Positions 17,998 through 28,120 of a stretch of DNA of 64,000 bases are shown one piece after another. The stretch spans positions 26,858 through 90,857 of the forward strand of contig JAHDSF010000016.1 of the NCBI GenBank assembly GCA_018432935.1. The letters run 5' to 3'. The translations under genes and the position numbers were made by a program. This DNA comes from Rhodospirillales bacterium (lineage in GTDB: Bacteria > Pseudomonadota > Alphaproteobacteria > Rhodospirillales > Shumkoniaceae). The notes under the pieces were generated by a model that worked only from the letters and a program-made list of their open reading frames with translations, was not told the DNA's origin and made no database searches. How positions within the stretch are numbered: the stretch's first letter is position 1; each line of letters starts with the position of its first letter.

Positions 17998-18786
17998 ATG
18001 TGTGGTATGCCGCGACGCCTGAAGCATGAAGGGCCGGTCATCGAGGCCAAGCCCCTGTACGCGCAGATCCGCAGCCTGATGCTGCATCGCATCGGCGACG
18101 GCACCTGGAAGCCCGGCATGCTGTTGCCGAGCGAGCTTCAGCTCGCCGAAGAGCTTGCGGTCAGCCAGGGCACCGTCCGCAAGGCGCTGGACGAGTTGGC
18201 GGCCCAGAACATTGTCGTGCGCCGGCAGGGCCGCGGCACCTTCGTGACCACGCACGACGCCGAACGCGCGCTCCACCACTTCTTCCACCTGGTCGGCGAC
18301 GACGGCACCCGGCGGCTGCCGGAAAGCCAAGTGATCTCGTTCGCCCGCGGTGTTGCACAGGCGGGCGAGGTTGCCCGGCTCGAGCTGGCGGCTGGCTCGG
18401 GGGTGCTGCGAATCCGGCGCCTTCGCTTCCTTGGCGGCAAGCCGGCCATCAGCGAGACGATCGCGGTCCCCATCGCCATGATTCCCGAGCTGGACGGGCC
18501 GGTGGACACCGCTCCGCCGGAGGAGCTGCGCGATCTTTACCAGGCGAGTTCGAACACCCTTTACGACCTCTATCACAGTCGCTTCGGCATCGTCATCGTC
18601 AAGGCGGTGGAGCGCCTGCGGGCGGTGGCGGCGACCGGCGAGGAGGCGCGGCTCCTGAAGGTTGCCTTGGAGACGCCGCTGCTTGAGATCGATCGGGTCG
18701 CCATCGATGTCCGCGGCCGGCCGATCGAATGGCGGTTGAGCCGGGCGCTTACCCTCGAACACCATTATCTTGCCGAAATCGAGTAA
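17998..18786 (+). CDS. GntR-family (HutC/UTRA-type) transcriptional regulator
   Basis: A 262-residue regulator. The N-terminal winged helix reads PLYAQIRSLMLHRIGDGTWKPGMLLPSELQLAEELAVSQGTVRKALDELAAQNIVVRRQGRGTFV, with the GntR helix-turn-helix. The C-terminal UTRA ligand domain (from about residue 95) ends in RGRPIEWRLSRALTLEHHYLAEI. Start at ATG 17998 (GGAGGG about 13 bases upstream) or ATG 18007. Divergent from the lyase genes, so it most likely represses them until the acid substrate or its product binds. Confidence 0.9.
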   Translation: MCGMPRRLKHEGPVIEAKPLYAQIRSLMLHRIGDGTWKPGMLLPSELQLAEELAVSQGTVRKALDELAAQNIVVRRQGRGTFVTTHDAERALHHFFHLVGDDGTRRLPESQVISFARGVAQAGEVARLELAAGSGVLRIRRLRFLGGKPAISETIAVPIAMIPELDGPVDTAPPEELRDLYQASSNTLYDLYHSRFGIVIVKAVERLRAVAATGEEARLLKVALETPLLEIDRVAIDVRGRPIEWRLSRALTLEHHYLAEIE

Positions 18787-18876
18787 TCGGGCTTTCCACC
18801 CGCCGCGGACCGGCCCCCCGACGTTATCGCAAAGGGGGATGACGGTGCGTCCAGAACAACCTTGACGGGGCAACAA

Positions 18877-19677
18877 ATGCCGCCGACAGTGTCCCCCATG
18901 ACGAACGAGGATCGCCGGCAAGCCATCCTGGACCTCGTGCGGCGGCGCGGGTTCGTCGTCGTCGAGGCCCTGGCGCGCCGCTTCGACGTCACCTCGCAGA
19001 CCATCCGGAGAGACATCAAGGCCCTCTGCGACGTGGGCGAACTGGTGCGGCATCACGGCGGCGCCGGACTGCCATCCAGCGTGGTCAACACCGAATACGC
19101 CGCCCGGCTCATCACCATGCTCGAAGAGAAGGAGGCGATCGCCAGGGCAATCGCCGAGCACATCCCCGACAACGCCTCGGTGTTCATGACGATCGGCACC
19201 ACGATGGAGGTGGTGGCCCGCGCACTCACGCAACGCGCCGGAATGAGGATCATCACCAACAACGTGCATGCCGCCTCGACCCTTCATACCAAGCCGGATT
19301 TTGAAGTGATGGTCGCCGGCGGGGTGGTCAGGACCAACAACGGCGGCGTCATCGGCGACACCGCGATCGAATTCGTGACGCGGTTTCGCGCCGACTACGC
19401 CATCATGGGCATCGGCGCCATCGAGGCTGATGGGGTCCTGCTCGACTACGATCCCAACGAGGTGGCCATCATGCGGGCGATGATGCGCAACGCCCGCCGC
19501 GTGCTGATCGCCGCTGACCATACCAAGTTCGGCAAGACTTCCACGGTGCGTGTCGGCACGCTGGCCGACGTGGCGGCCCTTTTCACCAACCGTGCGCCGC
19601 CGGCGGAAATCCGCGCCATCATGGCCGAGCACGACGTCGAGCTGCACATCGCTGAAGTGACGCCTGACGGCTTCTGA
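18877..19677 (+). CDS. DeoR/GlpR-family transcriptional regulator (orphan)
   Basis: DeoR-type regulator: winged helix in EDRRQAILDLVRRRGFVVVEALARRFDVTSQTIRRDIKALCDVGELVRHHGGAG; sensor domain with VFMTIGTTMEVVARAL, ITNNVHAASTL, VIGDTAIEFVTRFRADYAIMGIGAI and AADHTKFGK. Possible starts are TTG 18862, ATG 18877 and ATG 18898; I take 18877 (GGGG just upstream), 266 residues. It follows the GntR gene on the same strand with no transporter or enzyme beside it. It might act on one of the acid-utilisation operons, but no target is evident. Confidence 0.88.
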   Translation: MPPTVSPMTNEDRRQAILDLVRRRGFVVVEALARRFDVTSQTIRRDIKALCDVGELVRHHGGAGLPSSVVNTEYAARLITMLEEKEAIARAIAEHIPDNASVFMTIGTTMEVVARALTQRAGMRIITNNVHAASTLHTKPDFEVMVAGGVVRTNNGGVIGDTAIEFVTRFRADYAIMGIGAIEADGVLLDYDPNEVAIMRAMMRNARRVLIAADHTKFGKTSTVRVGTLADVAALFTNRAPPAEIRAIMAEHDVELHIAEVTPDGF

Positions 19678-19889
19678 TAACCTCTCGTTTTCGCCGCCTG
19701 CACTCGGCCAAGGGGGGATGCCAGCGTCCGGCGTGCCGGAATTCCCCGCCTTCCGTCCCAGAACGTCGATTCCGGAGATTGCCCGGTCACGTCGTTGACG
19801 GCGGCCCGCGGCCCTCCCAACTCGCCCTGATACCCGGATAAGGCACCGAACAACCCCGGGGCATCCCCAATCATGACGGAGACGAGGAC

Positions 19890-20489
19890 ATGGAAGGGTT
19901 GGCATTCTTCGCAAGGCGGACGGGGATCATGGCGGCTTCGGCGGCGTTCCTGGTCGGAGGACTGCTGTGCGGCGCGACGGCTTTGGCGCAGTCGCAGCAG
20001 CAGACGCCTTCGGTCACGCCGCCGATGGGCTCGAGCGGTTCGAGCATGGGCAGCGGCGCGTCCGGCTCCCAGATGGGCCAGCAGACGAGCCCGGCCATCA
20101 GCATGGACAGCGATGAGATCCGCAAGGTCCAGCAGGCGCTGAAGGACAAGGGCCACGACATCAGCATCGACGGCATCTGGGGTCCGAACACCCAGCAGGC
20201 GCTTCGCAGCTTCCAGCAGGAGCAGGGCATCGAAGGCACCGGCGATCTGAACCAGGAGACCATCCAGGCCCTTGGTGTGGACGTGCAAATGGACTCGGGC
20301 AGCGGCGCTTCGAGCAGCGGCGGTATGGGCAGCAGCGGCTCGATGGGAAGTGGCAGCACCGGCGGCACCGGCGCTACGGGCAGCGGCACCGGCTCGATGG
20401 GCAGCGGCAGTTCCGGCTCGATGGGGAGTGGCAGCACCGGCTCCATGGGCAGCGGCAGCAGCGGTTCGGGCCAGCGGACGACCCCGTAA
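19890..20489 (+). CDS. Secreted peptidoglycan-binding-domain protein with Gly/Ser/Met repeat tail
   Basis: A 199-residue exported protein. The N terminus has a signal-like hydrophobic stretch (ASAAFLVGGLLCGATALAQ). A PG_binding_1 domain covers about residues 72-128 (DEIRKVQQALKDKGHDISIDGIWGPNTQQALRSFQQEQGI...LNQETIQALGV). Both flanks are low-complexity: the tail is built from units like GSMGSGSSGSMGSGSTG. The domain suggests attachment to the cell wall, with the flexible tail acting as a spacer or exposed sequence (inference). A paralogue follows at 20617-21447. Confidence 0.8.
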   Translation: MEGLAFFARRTGIMAASAAFLVGGLLCGATALAQSQQQTPSVTPPMGSSGSSMGSGASGSQMGQQTSPAISMDSDEIRKVQQALKDKGHDISIDGIWGPNTQQALRSFQQEQGIEGTGDLNQETIQALGVDVQMDSGSGASSSGGMGSSGSMGSGSTGGTGATGSGTGSMGSGSSGSMGSGSTGSMGSGSSGSGQRTTP

Positions 20490-20504
20490 AAGCCTCCTCG
20501 GGTT

Positions 20505-20542
20505 CGTGGACGGGCCCGGCAGTCTGCTCGGGGCCGTCCACG
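20505..20542 (+). terminator. Strong hairpin after the first peptidoglycan-binding gene
   Basis: CGTGGACGGGCCC at 20505-20517 pairs with GGGGCCGTCCACG at 20530-20542, 12 of 13 positions matched, with a 12-base loop. It begins 16 bases after the upstream stop codon. There is no T-run, so it may act as a Rho-assisted or RNA-stabilising structure. Confidence 0.6.
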
Positions 20543-20616
20543 CGCGGATCGCAGCCGCTACGGTTGCTTGGCCCGGACAGGGAGGACCGGGCCCTCAATT
20601 CTGATGGAGATCGCGA

Positions 20617-21447
20617 ATGGAACGGCTTGCAAAACGGACGATTGCGGGAACGATCTCGTCGGCGGTGCTCGTCGGCGTTTTGTTCGTCGGCGGCGGTGCG
20701 CAGGCGCAGGAGCCAACGGCGGTCGAGCGGATGGGGCCGTCCCACGGCAGTTCGGCTCTCGGCTCTCGGCCCGACGAGGAAGTGTCTCCAGAACTCTACC
20801 TGACCGGCAACGAGATCAGGCGGATCAAGCAGGCCTTGGCCGGCACGGGCGAGGACGTCGGTCCGATCGATGGCAGGTGGGGGCCGCGGGCCGATGCGGC
20901 GGTGCAGCGGTTTCAGCAGAAGCAGGGCCTCGAGGAGACCGGCGGAACCCTCAATCGGGAAACGCTCCAGGCGCTCGGCGTCGACCTGTCCGGGGCGGTC
21001 GGATCGGCCGGAAGCGGCACCATGGGAACGGCAGGGATCTCGGTCGGCAGCCCCGGCACGGTGGATTCCGCAGGAGCCGGCAGCCTGCCCAATCCTTCCG
21101 GAAGGTTGGGGGATGGCGGCGGGGTGCTGTCCCGGGGTCTGTCGAACAACGAGGAGGCTTTGGGCCGCGGCGTCGGAGCTCTGGGCAGCGGGACCAATCT
21201 GCCGAGCCTCGATCCGCGAACCGCTGCCGGCAATCCGGGGCGGCCGAGCATCGGCACCGGCGGATCGCCGGGCACTAGCGGGGCGGTCGGATCCGGCGAC
21301 AGCGGTCTGCCGCCGAGCGTCGGTTCTCCGGGTGCTGACGGCCACGGTACCAGGCCCCCGTCGGCAAGTTTCGGCGGCGGCTCCATTGGGAACAGCGGCA
21401 GCGGCCTGCGACGCTCGATGGGCTCGTTCCGCGGCGGGGGGAGCTGA
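20617..21447 (+). CDS. Second secreted peptidoglycan-binding-domain protein with Gly/Ser-rich tail
   Basis: A 276-residue paralogue of the preceding gene. Signal peptide ISSAVLVGVLFVGGGAQAQ; PG_binding_1 domain around residues 68-125 (NEIRRIKQALAGTGEDVGPIDGRWGPRADAAVQRFQQKQGLEETGGTLNRETLQALGVDLSG). The remainder is a long Gly/Ser/Pro-rich tail with no predicted fold. Tandem placement and shared architecture indicate duplication and divergence. No catalytic domain is present, so a structural wall-associated role is inferred. Confidence 0.78.
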   Translation: MERLAKRTIAGTISSAVLVGVLFVGGGAQAQEPTAVERMGPSHGSSALGSRPDEEVSPELYLTGNEIRRIKQALAGTGEDVGPIDGRWGPRADAAVQRFQQKQGLEETGGTLNRETLQALGVDLSGAVGSAGSGTMGTAGISVGSPGTVDSAGAGSLPNPSGRLGDGGGVLSRGLSNNEEALGRGVGALGSGTNLPSLDPRTAAGNPGRPSIGTGGSPGTSGAVGSGDSGLPPSVGSPGADGHGTRPPSASFGGGSIGNSGSGLRRSMGSFRGGGS

Positions 21448-21503
21448 CAACAGAAAGCGCAGATGTCTGCCATGCAGCCCTTATGCCCCGTGCCCGCGGC
21501 CTC

Positions 21504-21509
21504 TATAAT
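21504..21509 (+). promoter_or_regulatory. Perfect TATAAT -10 element ahead of rnhB
   Basis: TATAAT at 21504-21509 is a full sigma-70 -10 consensus, rare by chance at this GC content. The matching -35 region (near 21481-21486, TTATGC) is poor. A transcript starting near 21516 would exclude the upstream ATG at 21483, supporting the GTG 21540 start for rnhB. Confidence 0.55.
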
Positions 21510-21539
21510 GGAGACGTGGCGTGCGGGGGAGGGGCGGAC

Positions 21540-22145
21540 GTGCCGGATTTCGCGCTGGAGGACTCGATCGGCGGCATCATCGCCGGGGTGGACGAGGCGG
21601 GCCGAGGGCCGCTTGCCGGGCCGGTGGTCGCGGCAGCGGTGATCCTGCCGCGCGACCCGGACACGTTGGCTGCGATCGATGGTCTGGACGATTCCAAGCG
21701 GCTGACGGCGGCACAGCGCGAACGCTTCTTCACCGTGATCTCGGCCCGCGCCGAGGTGGGGGTAGGGATCGCCGAGGTCGCCGAGATCGACGCCATGAAC
21801 ATCCTGCGGGCGAGCTTGGCGGCAATGGTGCGGGCGGTCCGCCGGTTGCCCCGCGAGCCGGCCTGCATCCTGGTCGACGGCAACATCCCGCCGCCCGAGC
21901 TGAAGCCGCTCTGCCGTTGCGTCGTCAAGGGCGACGGCCTCAGCCTGTCGATCGCCGCCGCCTCGGTGATCGCCAAGGTCACGCGTGATCGGTTGATGAC
22001 CGATTTGGCCCTGCGCTTCCCCGGCTACGGATGGGAACACAACGCCGGTTATGCGACGCGGGAGCACCGCGCCGCCCTGATCCGACTCGGCGCGACTCCG
22101 GCCCACCGTAGGAGCTTCGAGACGGTATCCCAGATTTTGGGGATG

Positions 22146-22175
<30 letters not shown>
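21540..22175 (+). CDS. rnhB: Ribonuclease HII
   Basis: Cleaves RNA in RNA/DNA hybrids and removes misincorporated ribonucleotides. I choose GTG 21540, directly behind GGGGAGGGGCGG and downstream of a consensus -10, giving 211 residues (E. coli RNase HII has 198). The catalytic Asp-Glu pair is in GIIAGVDEAGRGPLAGPVV; DDSKRLTAAQR, CILVDGN, VVKGDGLSLSIAAASVIAKVTRDR and PGYGWEHNAGYATREH are all family signatures. ccrM follows immediately; rnhB-ccrM proximity is seen in other alphaproteobacteria. Confidence 0.95.
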
Positions 22176-23331
<1,156 letters not shown>

Positions 23332-23482
23332 CGCCGCTTCTGCCTGCCGGGATGGCCGGTCGGGGGATGCATTTCCGCGATCCGGAAATCCATCAGCAGG
23401 CGGTTTGCGGGGGCGCCGACGAGTGCTATGGTCGGGCTTCCTGCCAGTCGCTGGCGGTCGATCTCGCGGACCGAGGGGCTCA

Positions 23483-24925
23483 ATGAAGCACGATCAGGGG
23501 GAACTCGACGCCGTTGCCGCGCGCGTCGATGCACGACGAAGTGATTTCGCAACGGTGGCGGAGCGCATCTGGGGCTTCGCCGAGATACGCTATCAGGAAC
23601 ACCAGTCGTCCGACGCCCAGGCCGCCGCCATGGAGGCGGCCGGCTTCCGCGTCATGCGCGGCGCGGCCGGCATGCCGACGGCCTTCATCGCCGAGGCGGG
23701 CTCCGGCAAACCGGTGATCGGCTTCCTGGGCGAGCTGGACGCGCTGGCGGGAATGAGCCAGCAGGCGGGCGTCGCCGTCGAGGCGCCCTTGCAGCTCGGC
23801 GCCTGTGGCCACGGTTGCGGACACAACCTGCTCGGCGTCGGCGCCATGATGGCCGCCGTCGCTACCCGCGACTATCTGGCGGCCAACGGCCTGCCCGGCA
23901 CCGTGCGCTACTACTGCTGTCCGGCCGAGGAGGGCGGATCGGGCAAGGGCTTCCTTGCCCGCGCCGGGGCGTTCGCCGACGTCGACACTGCCGTCACCTG
24001 GCATCCCGGCTGTGGTACCGGCGTTTCGACCGGGGTCTCGCTGGCCAACATCCAGGCCTATTTCCGGTTCAAGGGCCGGCGCAGCCACGCCGCCGACACG
24101 CCCCATCTCGGGCGCTCCGCGCTCGACGCGGTGGAACTGATGAACGTGGGCGTGAACTACCTGCGGGAGCACGTGATCCCCGAGGCGCGGATGCACTACG
24201 CGGTGACCGATACCGGCGGCATCTCGCCCAACGTCGTCCAGGCCCACGCCGAGGCGCTCTATCTGGTGCGGGCGCCCGAAGGCTCCGAGGTCCAGCACAT
24301 CTTCTCGCGCGTCCGCAAGATCGCCGAGGGCGCCGCCCTGATGACAGAGACCGAGCTCGAGGTCGAGATCGACAAGGCGTGCCTCAACCTGCTGCACAAC
24401 GAAACCCTCGAGAAGGCGATGCAGGGGGTGATCGAGCACTACGGCCCGCCGGCGTTCGACGAGGCGGACGAAGCGTTCGCGCGCGACATCCGCAAGACCC
24501 TCAGCGAGCGCGACGTCGAGGGTAGCGCGCGCAAGTTCAGCGCGCTCGCCGACCGCGACAAGCCGTTCGCAACCGGTATCATGCCTTACGATCCTCGCCA
24601 CCAGTCCGAGGGCGGCTCGACCGACGTCAGCGACGTCAGCTGGGCGGTGCCGACGGTGCAGTGCTGGGCTGCCTGCTTTGCTCTGGGTACGCCGTTTCAC
24701 TCGTGGCAGATGGTGGCGCAGGGCAAGCAGCCGGCGGCGGTGAAGGGGATGACCCACGCGGCCAAGATCATGGCCGGCACCGCGCTCCGGCTGTTCCGCG
24801 AGCCGGCGCTGCTGGCCGAGGCCCAGGCCGAGCACGACCGCAACACCGGCGGCCGCCCCTATGCCTGCCCGATGCCGCCCGAGGTGCTGCCCCCGCCGCT
24901 GCGCAAGGGCAAGGGAAGGAAGTAG
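23483..24925 (+). CDS. M20-family amidohydrolase, AbgB-like
   Basis: A 480-residue zinc amidohydrolase resembling the p-aminobenzoyl-glutamate hydrolase subunit AbgB (about the same length). ATG 23483 is chosen because GAGGGG lies just upstream. Motifs: FLGELDALAGMSQQAG, LGACGHGCGHNLLGVGAMMA (metal His), YYCCPAEEGGSGKGF (catalytic Glu-Glu) and VTWHPG. The dimerisation domain sits in the middle. No AbgA partner is nearby; the next gene is an Fsr-like MFS transporter. The acyl-amino-acid substrate is unknown. Confidence 0.88.
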   Translation: MKHDQGELDAVAARVDARRSDFATVAERIWGFAEIRYQEHQSSDAQAAAMEAAGFRVMRGAAGMPTAFIAEAGSGKPVIGFLGELDALAGMSQQAGVAVEAPLQLGACGHGCGHNLLGVGAMMAAVATRDYLAANGLPGTVRYYCCPAEEGGSGKGFLARAGAFADVDTAVTWHPGCGTGVSTGVSLANIQAYFRFKGRRSHAADTPHLGRSALDAVELMNVGVNYLREHVIPEARMHYAVTDTGGISPNVVQAHAEALYLVRAPEGSEVQHIFSRVRKIAEGAALMTETELEVEIDKACLNLLHNETLEKAMQGVIEHYGPPAFDEADEAFARDIRKTLSERDVEGSARKFSALADRDKPFATGIMPYDPRHQSEGGSTDVSDVSWAVPTVQCWAACFALGTPFHSWQMVAQGKQPAAVKGMTHAAKIMAGTALRLFREPALLAEAQAEHDRNTGGRPYACPMPPEVLPPPLRKGKGRK

Positions 24926-24934
24926 GTCGCGCTT

Positions 24935-26161
24935 ATGGACTCTCAGAAGGGCTTGGCCCTGCCGGCAGGCGTTGCCGGCGGGGCGACGGTGTATCCCGTC
25001 CTCCTGGCCATCAGCTTCTGCCATTTCCTCAACGACCTGCTGCAGGCGGTGCTGCCGGCGATCTATCCGCTGGTCAAGGAGGCGTTCGCCCTCAGCTTCA
25101 CCGAGATCGGCCTGATCACGTTGACGGCGCAGGTCACTGCGTCGCTGCTGCAGCCGGTGGTCGGGCTTTACACCGATCGGCATCCCAAGCCGTACTCGCT
25201 GGCGTTCGGCATGGCCTCGACGCTTGCCGGAATGACCCTGCTCGCGCTGGCCGACAGCTTCGGCATGCTGCTGGCGGCGGCGGCCCTGACCGGGGTTGGC
25301 TCATCGGTGTTCCATCCCGAATCCTCCAGGGTCGCCCGGATGGCGTCGGGCGGGCAGTTCGGACTGGCGCAGTCGGTGTTCCAGGTCGGGGGCAACCTGG
25401 GCAGCGCAGCCGGGCCGCTGCTGGCGGCGCTGGTGATCCTGCCGCGCGGGCTGGGAGCGGCCGGGTGGTTCTCGTTCGCCGCTTTGATCGCGCTGGTCGT
25501 GCTGTGGCGGGTCGGGGTCTGGTACAAGGCGCGGCAGAAGCCCAGGGGCGTCGCCATTCCCAGCCATCCCGCGGTGCCGCCTCTGCCGTCGCGGCGGGTG
25601 GCCAAGGCGGTGGCGGTTCTGCTCGCCCTGATCTTCTCCAAGTACTTCTACATTGCCAGTCTGACCAGCTATTACACGTTCTACCTGATCCACCGCTTTG
25701 GGGTTTCCGTAGGGCAGTCGCAGGTGTTGCTGTTCGTGTTCCTGGGCGCGGTGGCGGCGGGAACCATCGTCGGCGGCCCGGTCGGCGACCGCATCGGCCG
25801 CAAGCGGGTGATCTGGTTTTCGATCGCGGGCGTGCTGCCGTTCACCCTCGCGCTGCCGCACGTCGGGCTGACGGCGACCGTGATCCTCACGGTGGTGATC
25901 GGGTTGGTGATCGCCTCCGCCTTCGCCGCCATCCTGGTCTATGCCCAGGAACTGATGCCCGGTCACGTCGGCGCCGTCGCCGGCTTCTTCTTCGGCTTCG
26001 CCTTCGGCATGGGCGGCCTTGGCGCCGCGGTGCTGGGCAAGCTCGCCGACGCCACCAGCATCGAGTTCGTCTACCTGGTGTGCTCGTTCCTGCCGGCGAT
26101 CGGCTTTCTGGCCTGGCTGCTGCCGGACGTGGAGACGGACAGGCGCGCGAAGAAGGCGTGA
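24935..26161 (+). CDS. MFS transporter, fosmidomycin-resistance (Fsr) type
   Basis: A 408-residue inner-membrane protein with about twelve hydrophobic segments. SFCHFLNDLLQAVLPAIYPLVKEAF and GVGSSVFHPESSRVARMASGG are characteristic of the Fsr subgroup, and GPVGDRIGRKRVIW is the MFS loop motif between the halves. It probably exports a small drug-like or metabolic compound. It starts 10 bases after the amidohydrolase stop, so the two are likely co-transcribed and may share a substrate pathway (inference). Confidence 0.9.
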   Translation: MDSQKGLALPAGVAGGATVYPVLLAISFCHFLNDLLQAVLPAIYPLVKEAFALSFTEIGLITLTAQVTASLLQPVVGLYTDRHPKPYSLAFGMASTLAGMTLLALADSFGMLLAAAALTGVGSSVFHPESSRVARMASGGQFGLAQSVFQVGGNLGSAAGPLLAALVILPRGLGAAGWFSFAALIALVVLWRVGVWYKARQKPRGVAIPSHPAVPPLPSRRVAKAVAVLLALIFSKYFYIASLTSYYTFYLIHRFGVSVGQSQVLLFVFLGAVAAGTIVGGPVGDRIGRKRVIWFSIAGVLPFTLALPHVGLTATVILTVVIGLVIASAFAAILVYAQELMPGHVGAVAGFFFGFAFGMGGLGAAVLGKLADATSIEFVYLVCSFLPAIGFLAWLLPDVETDRRAKKA

Positions 26162-26260
26162 CGCCGTTACCGTTCGTTACCAAACGGGCGTTTCGGGAAA
26201 AGCGGCAGCAACACTTCCGGCGTGTACTCCACCCTGCCAACGACGAGGAGGGGATGGATC

Positions 26261-26446
26261 ATGCTTTTGCTCGACGACATCGTGCCGCTGCTGTTGTTCG
26301 TGGCCCTGGCGCTGGCCGGCCATTGGCGCTTCGTCCACGCAACGAGGGGGCCGGGGGGATGCTACGCCGTCCGCTCACGGCGGGCGGCCAGCCCCGCCGG
26401 CCTGCGGATCTGCCGAAGCCAGACCGCCAGGCCCTGGGCGGCGTAG
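26261..26446 (+). CDS. Possible small membrane peptide, 61 residues
   Basis: A weakly supported frame. ATG 26261 has an excellent GGAGGGG at 26247-26253, and the N terminus MLLLDDIVPLLLFVALALAGHWRFVHATRG would make one membrane helix. The last third runs antisense into the DUF5368 gene and is rich in Arg/Ala, as spurious frames in GC-rich DNA often are. It might be a real but short or recently extended gene. Confidence 0.3.
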   Translation: MLLLDDIVPLLLFVALALAGHWRFVHATRGPGGCYAVRSRRAASPAGLRICRSQTARPWAA

Positions 26447-26754
26447 GCGGCGATCGCCGTTCCCGCCGCGCCGAGGCCCCAGATGACGGCGATCAGCAGC
26501 CAGTCGATCGGGCCGCCGGCATCGGTGAACCCCGACACCGTGACGTAGGCCATCAGCACCAGGGCGCCGAAGCCGCCCAGCACGCCGACCACCTCGGAGC
26601 GGATCAGCCGGGCGCTCGACACGCTCCGCTCGCGAAGCAGGACCGCAGCAAAGGTGGCCAGGCTGAGGACGGCGAGTCCGGCCAGCAGCCACAACAATGC
26701 CCCCATCATCTCGTGGAGGACGGCCAGGAAGACCAGGGGATCGAGCTCCTTCAT
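26362..26754 (-). CDS. DUF5368-like membrane protein
   Basis: A 130-residue membrane protein. ATG 26754 follows GAGGAGCC and gives MKELDPLVFLAVLHEMMGALLWLLAGLAVLSL; three to four hydrophobic segments follow, with GGPIDWLLIAVIWGLGAAGT near the C terminus. I recall this layout from DUF5368 proteins, which tend to sit beside sulfide:quinone reductase-like genes, as here. It is translated 10 bases downstream of that gene's end. It may assist or anchor the oxidoreductase (inference). Confidence 0.72.
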   Translation of the reverse strand: MKELDPLVFLAVLHEMMGALLWLLAGLAVLSLATFAAVLLRERSVSSARLIRSEVVGVLGGFGALVLMAYVTVSGFTDAGGPIDWLLIAVIWGLGAAGTAIAAYAAQGLAVWLRQIRRPAGLAARRERTA

Positions 26755-26764
26755 CGGCGGCTCC

Positions 26765-28084
26765 TCAGGCAAGCCCGCGCAGCATGGCGAGGTAGGTCGG
26801 CTTCAGCGCGATCGTCTTCATCACCCAGGTGACCCACAACTCCTCGAGGGGGGCGACCACGTGGGGGAACGACGGGGTCAGGTTGTTCCGGTAGTCGAAC
26901 TCGACCAGCATGGCGCGGCCCAGCCGGGTGATCAGCGGGCACGAGGTGTAGCCGTCGTAGGCGCTGGACGAGGTGGTGCCGGCGATCGCGGCGGCGATGT
27001 GGTCGACCGCCACCGGCACCTGCCACTTGATGCTGGCCGCCGTCTTCCCCTTGGGCACGCCGGCGACGTCGCCGACGGCGAACACGTCGGGGTAGCGGCG
27101 GTGGCGCAGGGTGGCCGGGTCGACCTCGACCCAGCCGTCCGCGGTGAACGGCCCCGCCGTCCACGGCAGGGGGCTGTTGCGCACCGCCTGCGGTGCCCGC
27201 ATCGGCGGGATCACGTTGATCAGGTCGTACTTGATCTCCACCGGACCGCCCGGCGTCGTGAAGGTGGCGAGCTTGCGGCCGGGATCGATTGCCGTCAGCA
27301 CGTGCTCGTAGGCGGTCCTGATGCCGCGGTCTTCGAACAGCATGCGGACCTTCTCCGACACGATCGGCACGCTGAACAGCGCCTTGTTGTTGGCGGCATA
27401 CAGGATCTCGGCCTTGCTCCGGTTGCCGCGCCGGCGCAGGTGGTCCTCGGTGATGAAGGTGTGCTTGAGCGGCGCGCCGGCGCATTTCATCTCGGTGTTG
27501 GGTCGGGTGAACACGCCGACCCCGCCCTCGTCGGCGAAGCGCGAGATGCAGTGCCAGGTGCCCATCGCGGCGTCGGGGCCGGCGTAGGCGCTGCAGATGC
27601 CGTCCTTGCCGATCAGCTCGCGGCTCATCCCGGCGATGGCGCCGTAGTCGAGGGAGAGCCCGGTGGCGACGATCAGGTAGTCGTAGGGGATCGCCTCGCC
27701 GCTCTCGGTGACGACCTTCTTCCCCTCGGGATCGAACTCGGCGACCGCTTCCTGCACCCAGTCGACGCCGCGCGGCAGGTAGTCGGCGTTGGCCGAGACC
27801 GTGTACTCGCGCGGCTTCAGGCCGGCGGCGATCAGGGTGAAGCCGGGCTGGTAGAAGTGCTGCTTGCGCTTGTCGAGGACGGTGATGCGGGCCCCGTCCA
27901 GCCGCGCCGCCAACCGCGACGCTGCGGCGAGCCCGGCCGCGCCGGCCCCGGCAATGACGATCCGCGCCTTGGTCGCGACCTTGGGCACGCTCGCCGCCGC
28001 CCCCCCGGGAAGAGTTCCCGCCGCCGCGGCCGCCAGCCCCAGCTTGAACAGATCGCGCCGCTTCAGCCCGTGTGCTTCACCCAT
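26765..28084 (-). CDS. sqr: Sulfide:quinone oxidoreductase-like FAD protein with Tat signal
   Basis: A 439-residue flavoprotein predicted to oxidise sulfide and reduce quinone at the membrane. ATG 28084 gives MGEAHGLKRRDLFKLGLAAAAA, a twin-arginine signal; an FAD Rossmann motif follows (RIVIAGAGAAGLAAASRL, about 41-58). Two Cys stand in segments matching mitochondrial-type SQR: KCAGAPLKHTF (Cys201) and YTSCPLITRLGRAMLVEFDY (Cys382); FAVGDVAGVPKGKTAAS binds FAD. The Tat signal suggests periplasmic placement, unlike most SQRs. GTG 28099 is an alternative start. Confidence 0.87.
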   Translation of the reverse strand: MGEAHGLKRRDLFKLGLAAAAAGTLPGGAAASVPKVATKARIVIAGAGAAGLAAASRLAARLDGARITVLDKRKQHFYQPGFTLIAAGLKPREYTVSANADYLPRGVDWVQEAVAEFDPEGKKVVTESGEAIPYDYLIVATGLSLDYGAIAGMSRELIGKDGICSAYAGPDAAMGTWHCISRFADEGGVGVFTRPNTEMKCAGAPLKHTFITEDHLRRRGNRSKAEILYAANNKALFSVPIVSEKVRMLFEDRGIRTAYEHVLTAIDPGRKLATFTTPGGPVEIKYDLINVIPPMRAPQAVRNSPLPWTAGPFTADGWVEVDPATLRHRRYPDVFAVGDVAGVPKGKTAASIKWQVPVAVDHIAAAIAGTTSSSAYDGYTSCPLITRLGRAMLVEFDYRNNLTPSFPHVVAPLEELWVTWVMKTIALKPTYLAMLRGLA

Positions 28085-28120
28085 CGCCCCAGCCCCCACA
28101 GGAACGCCGATCCGCCATAT

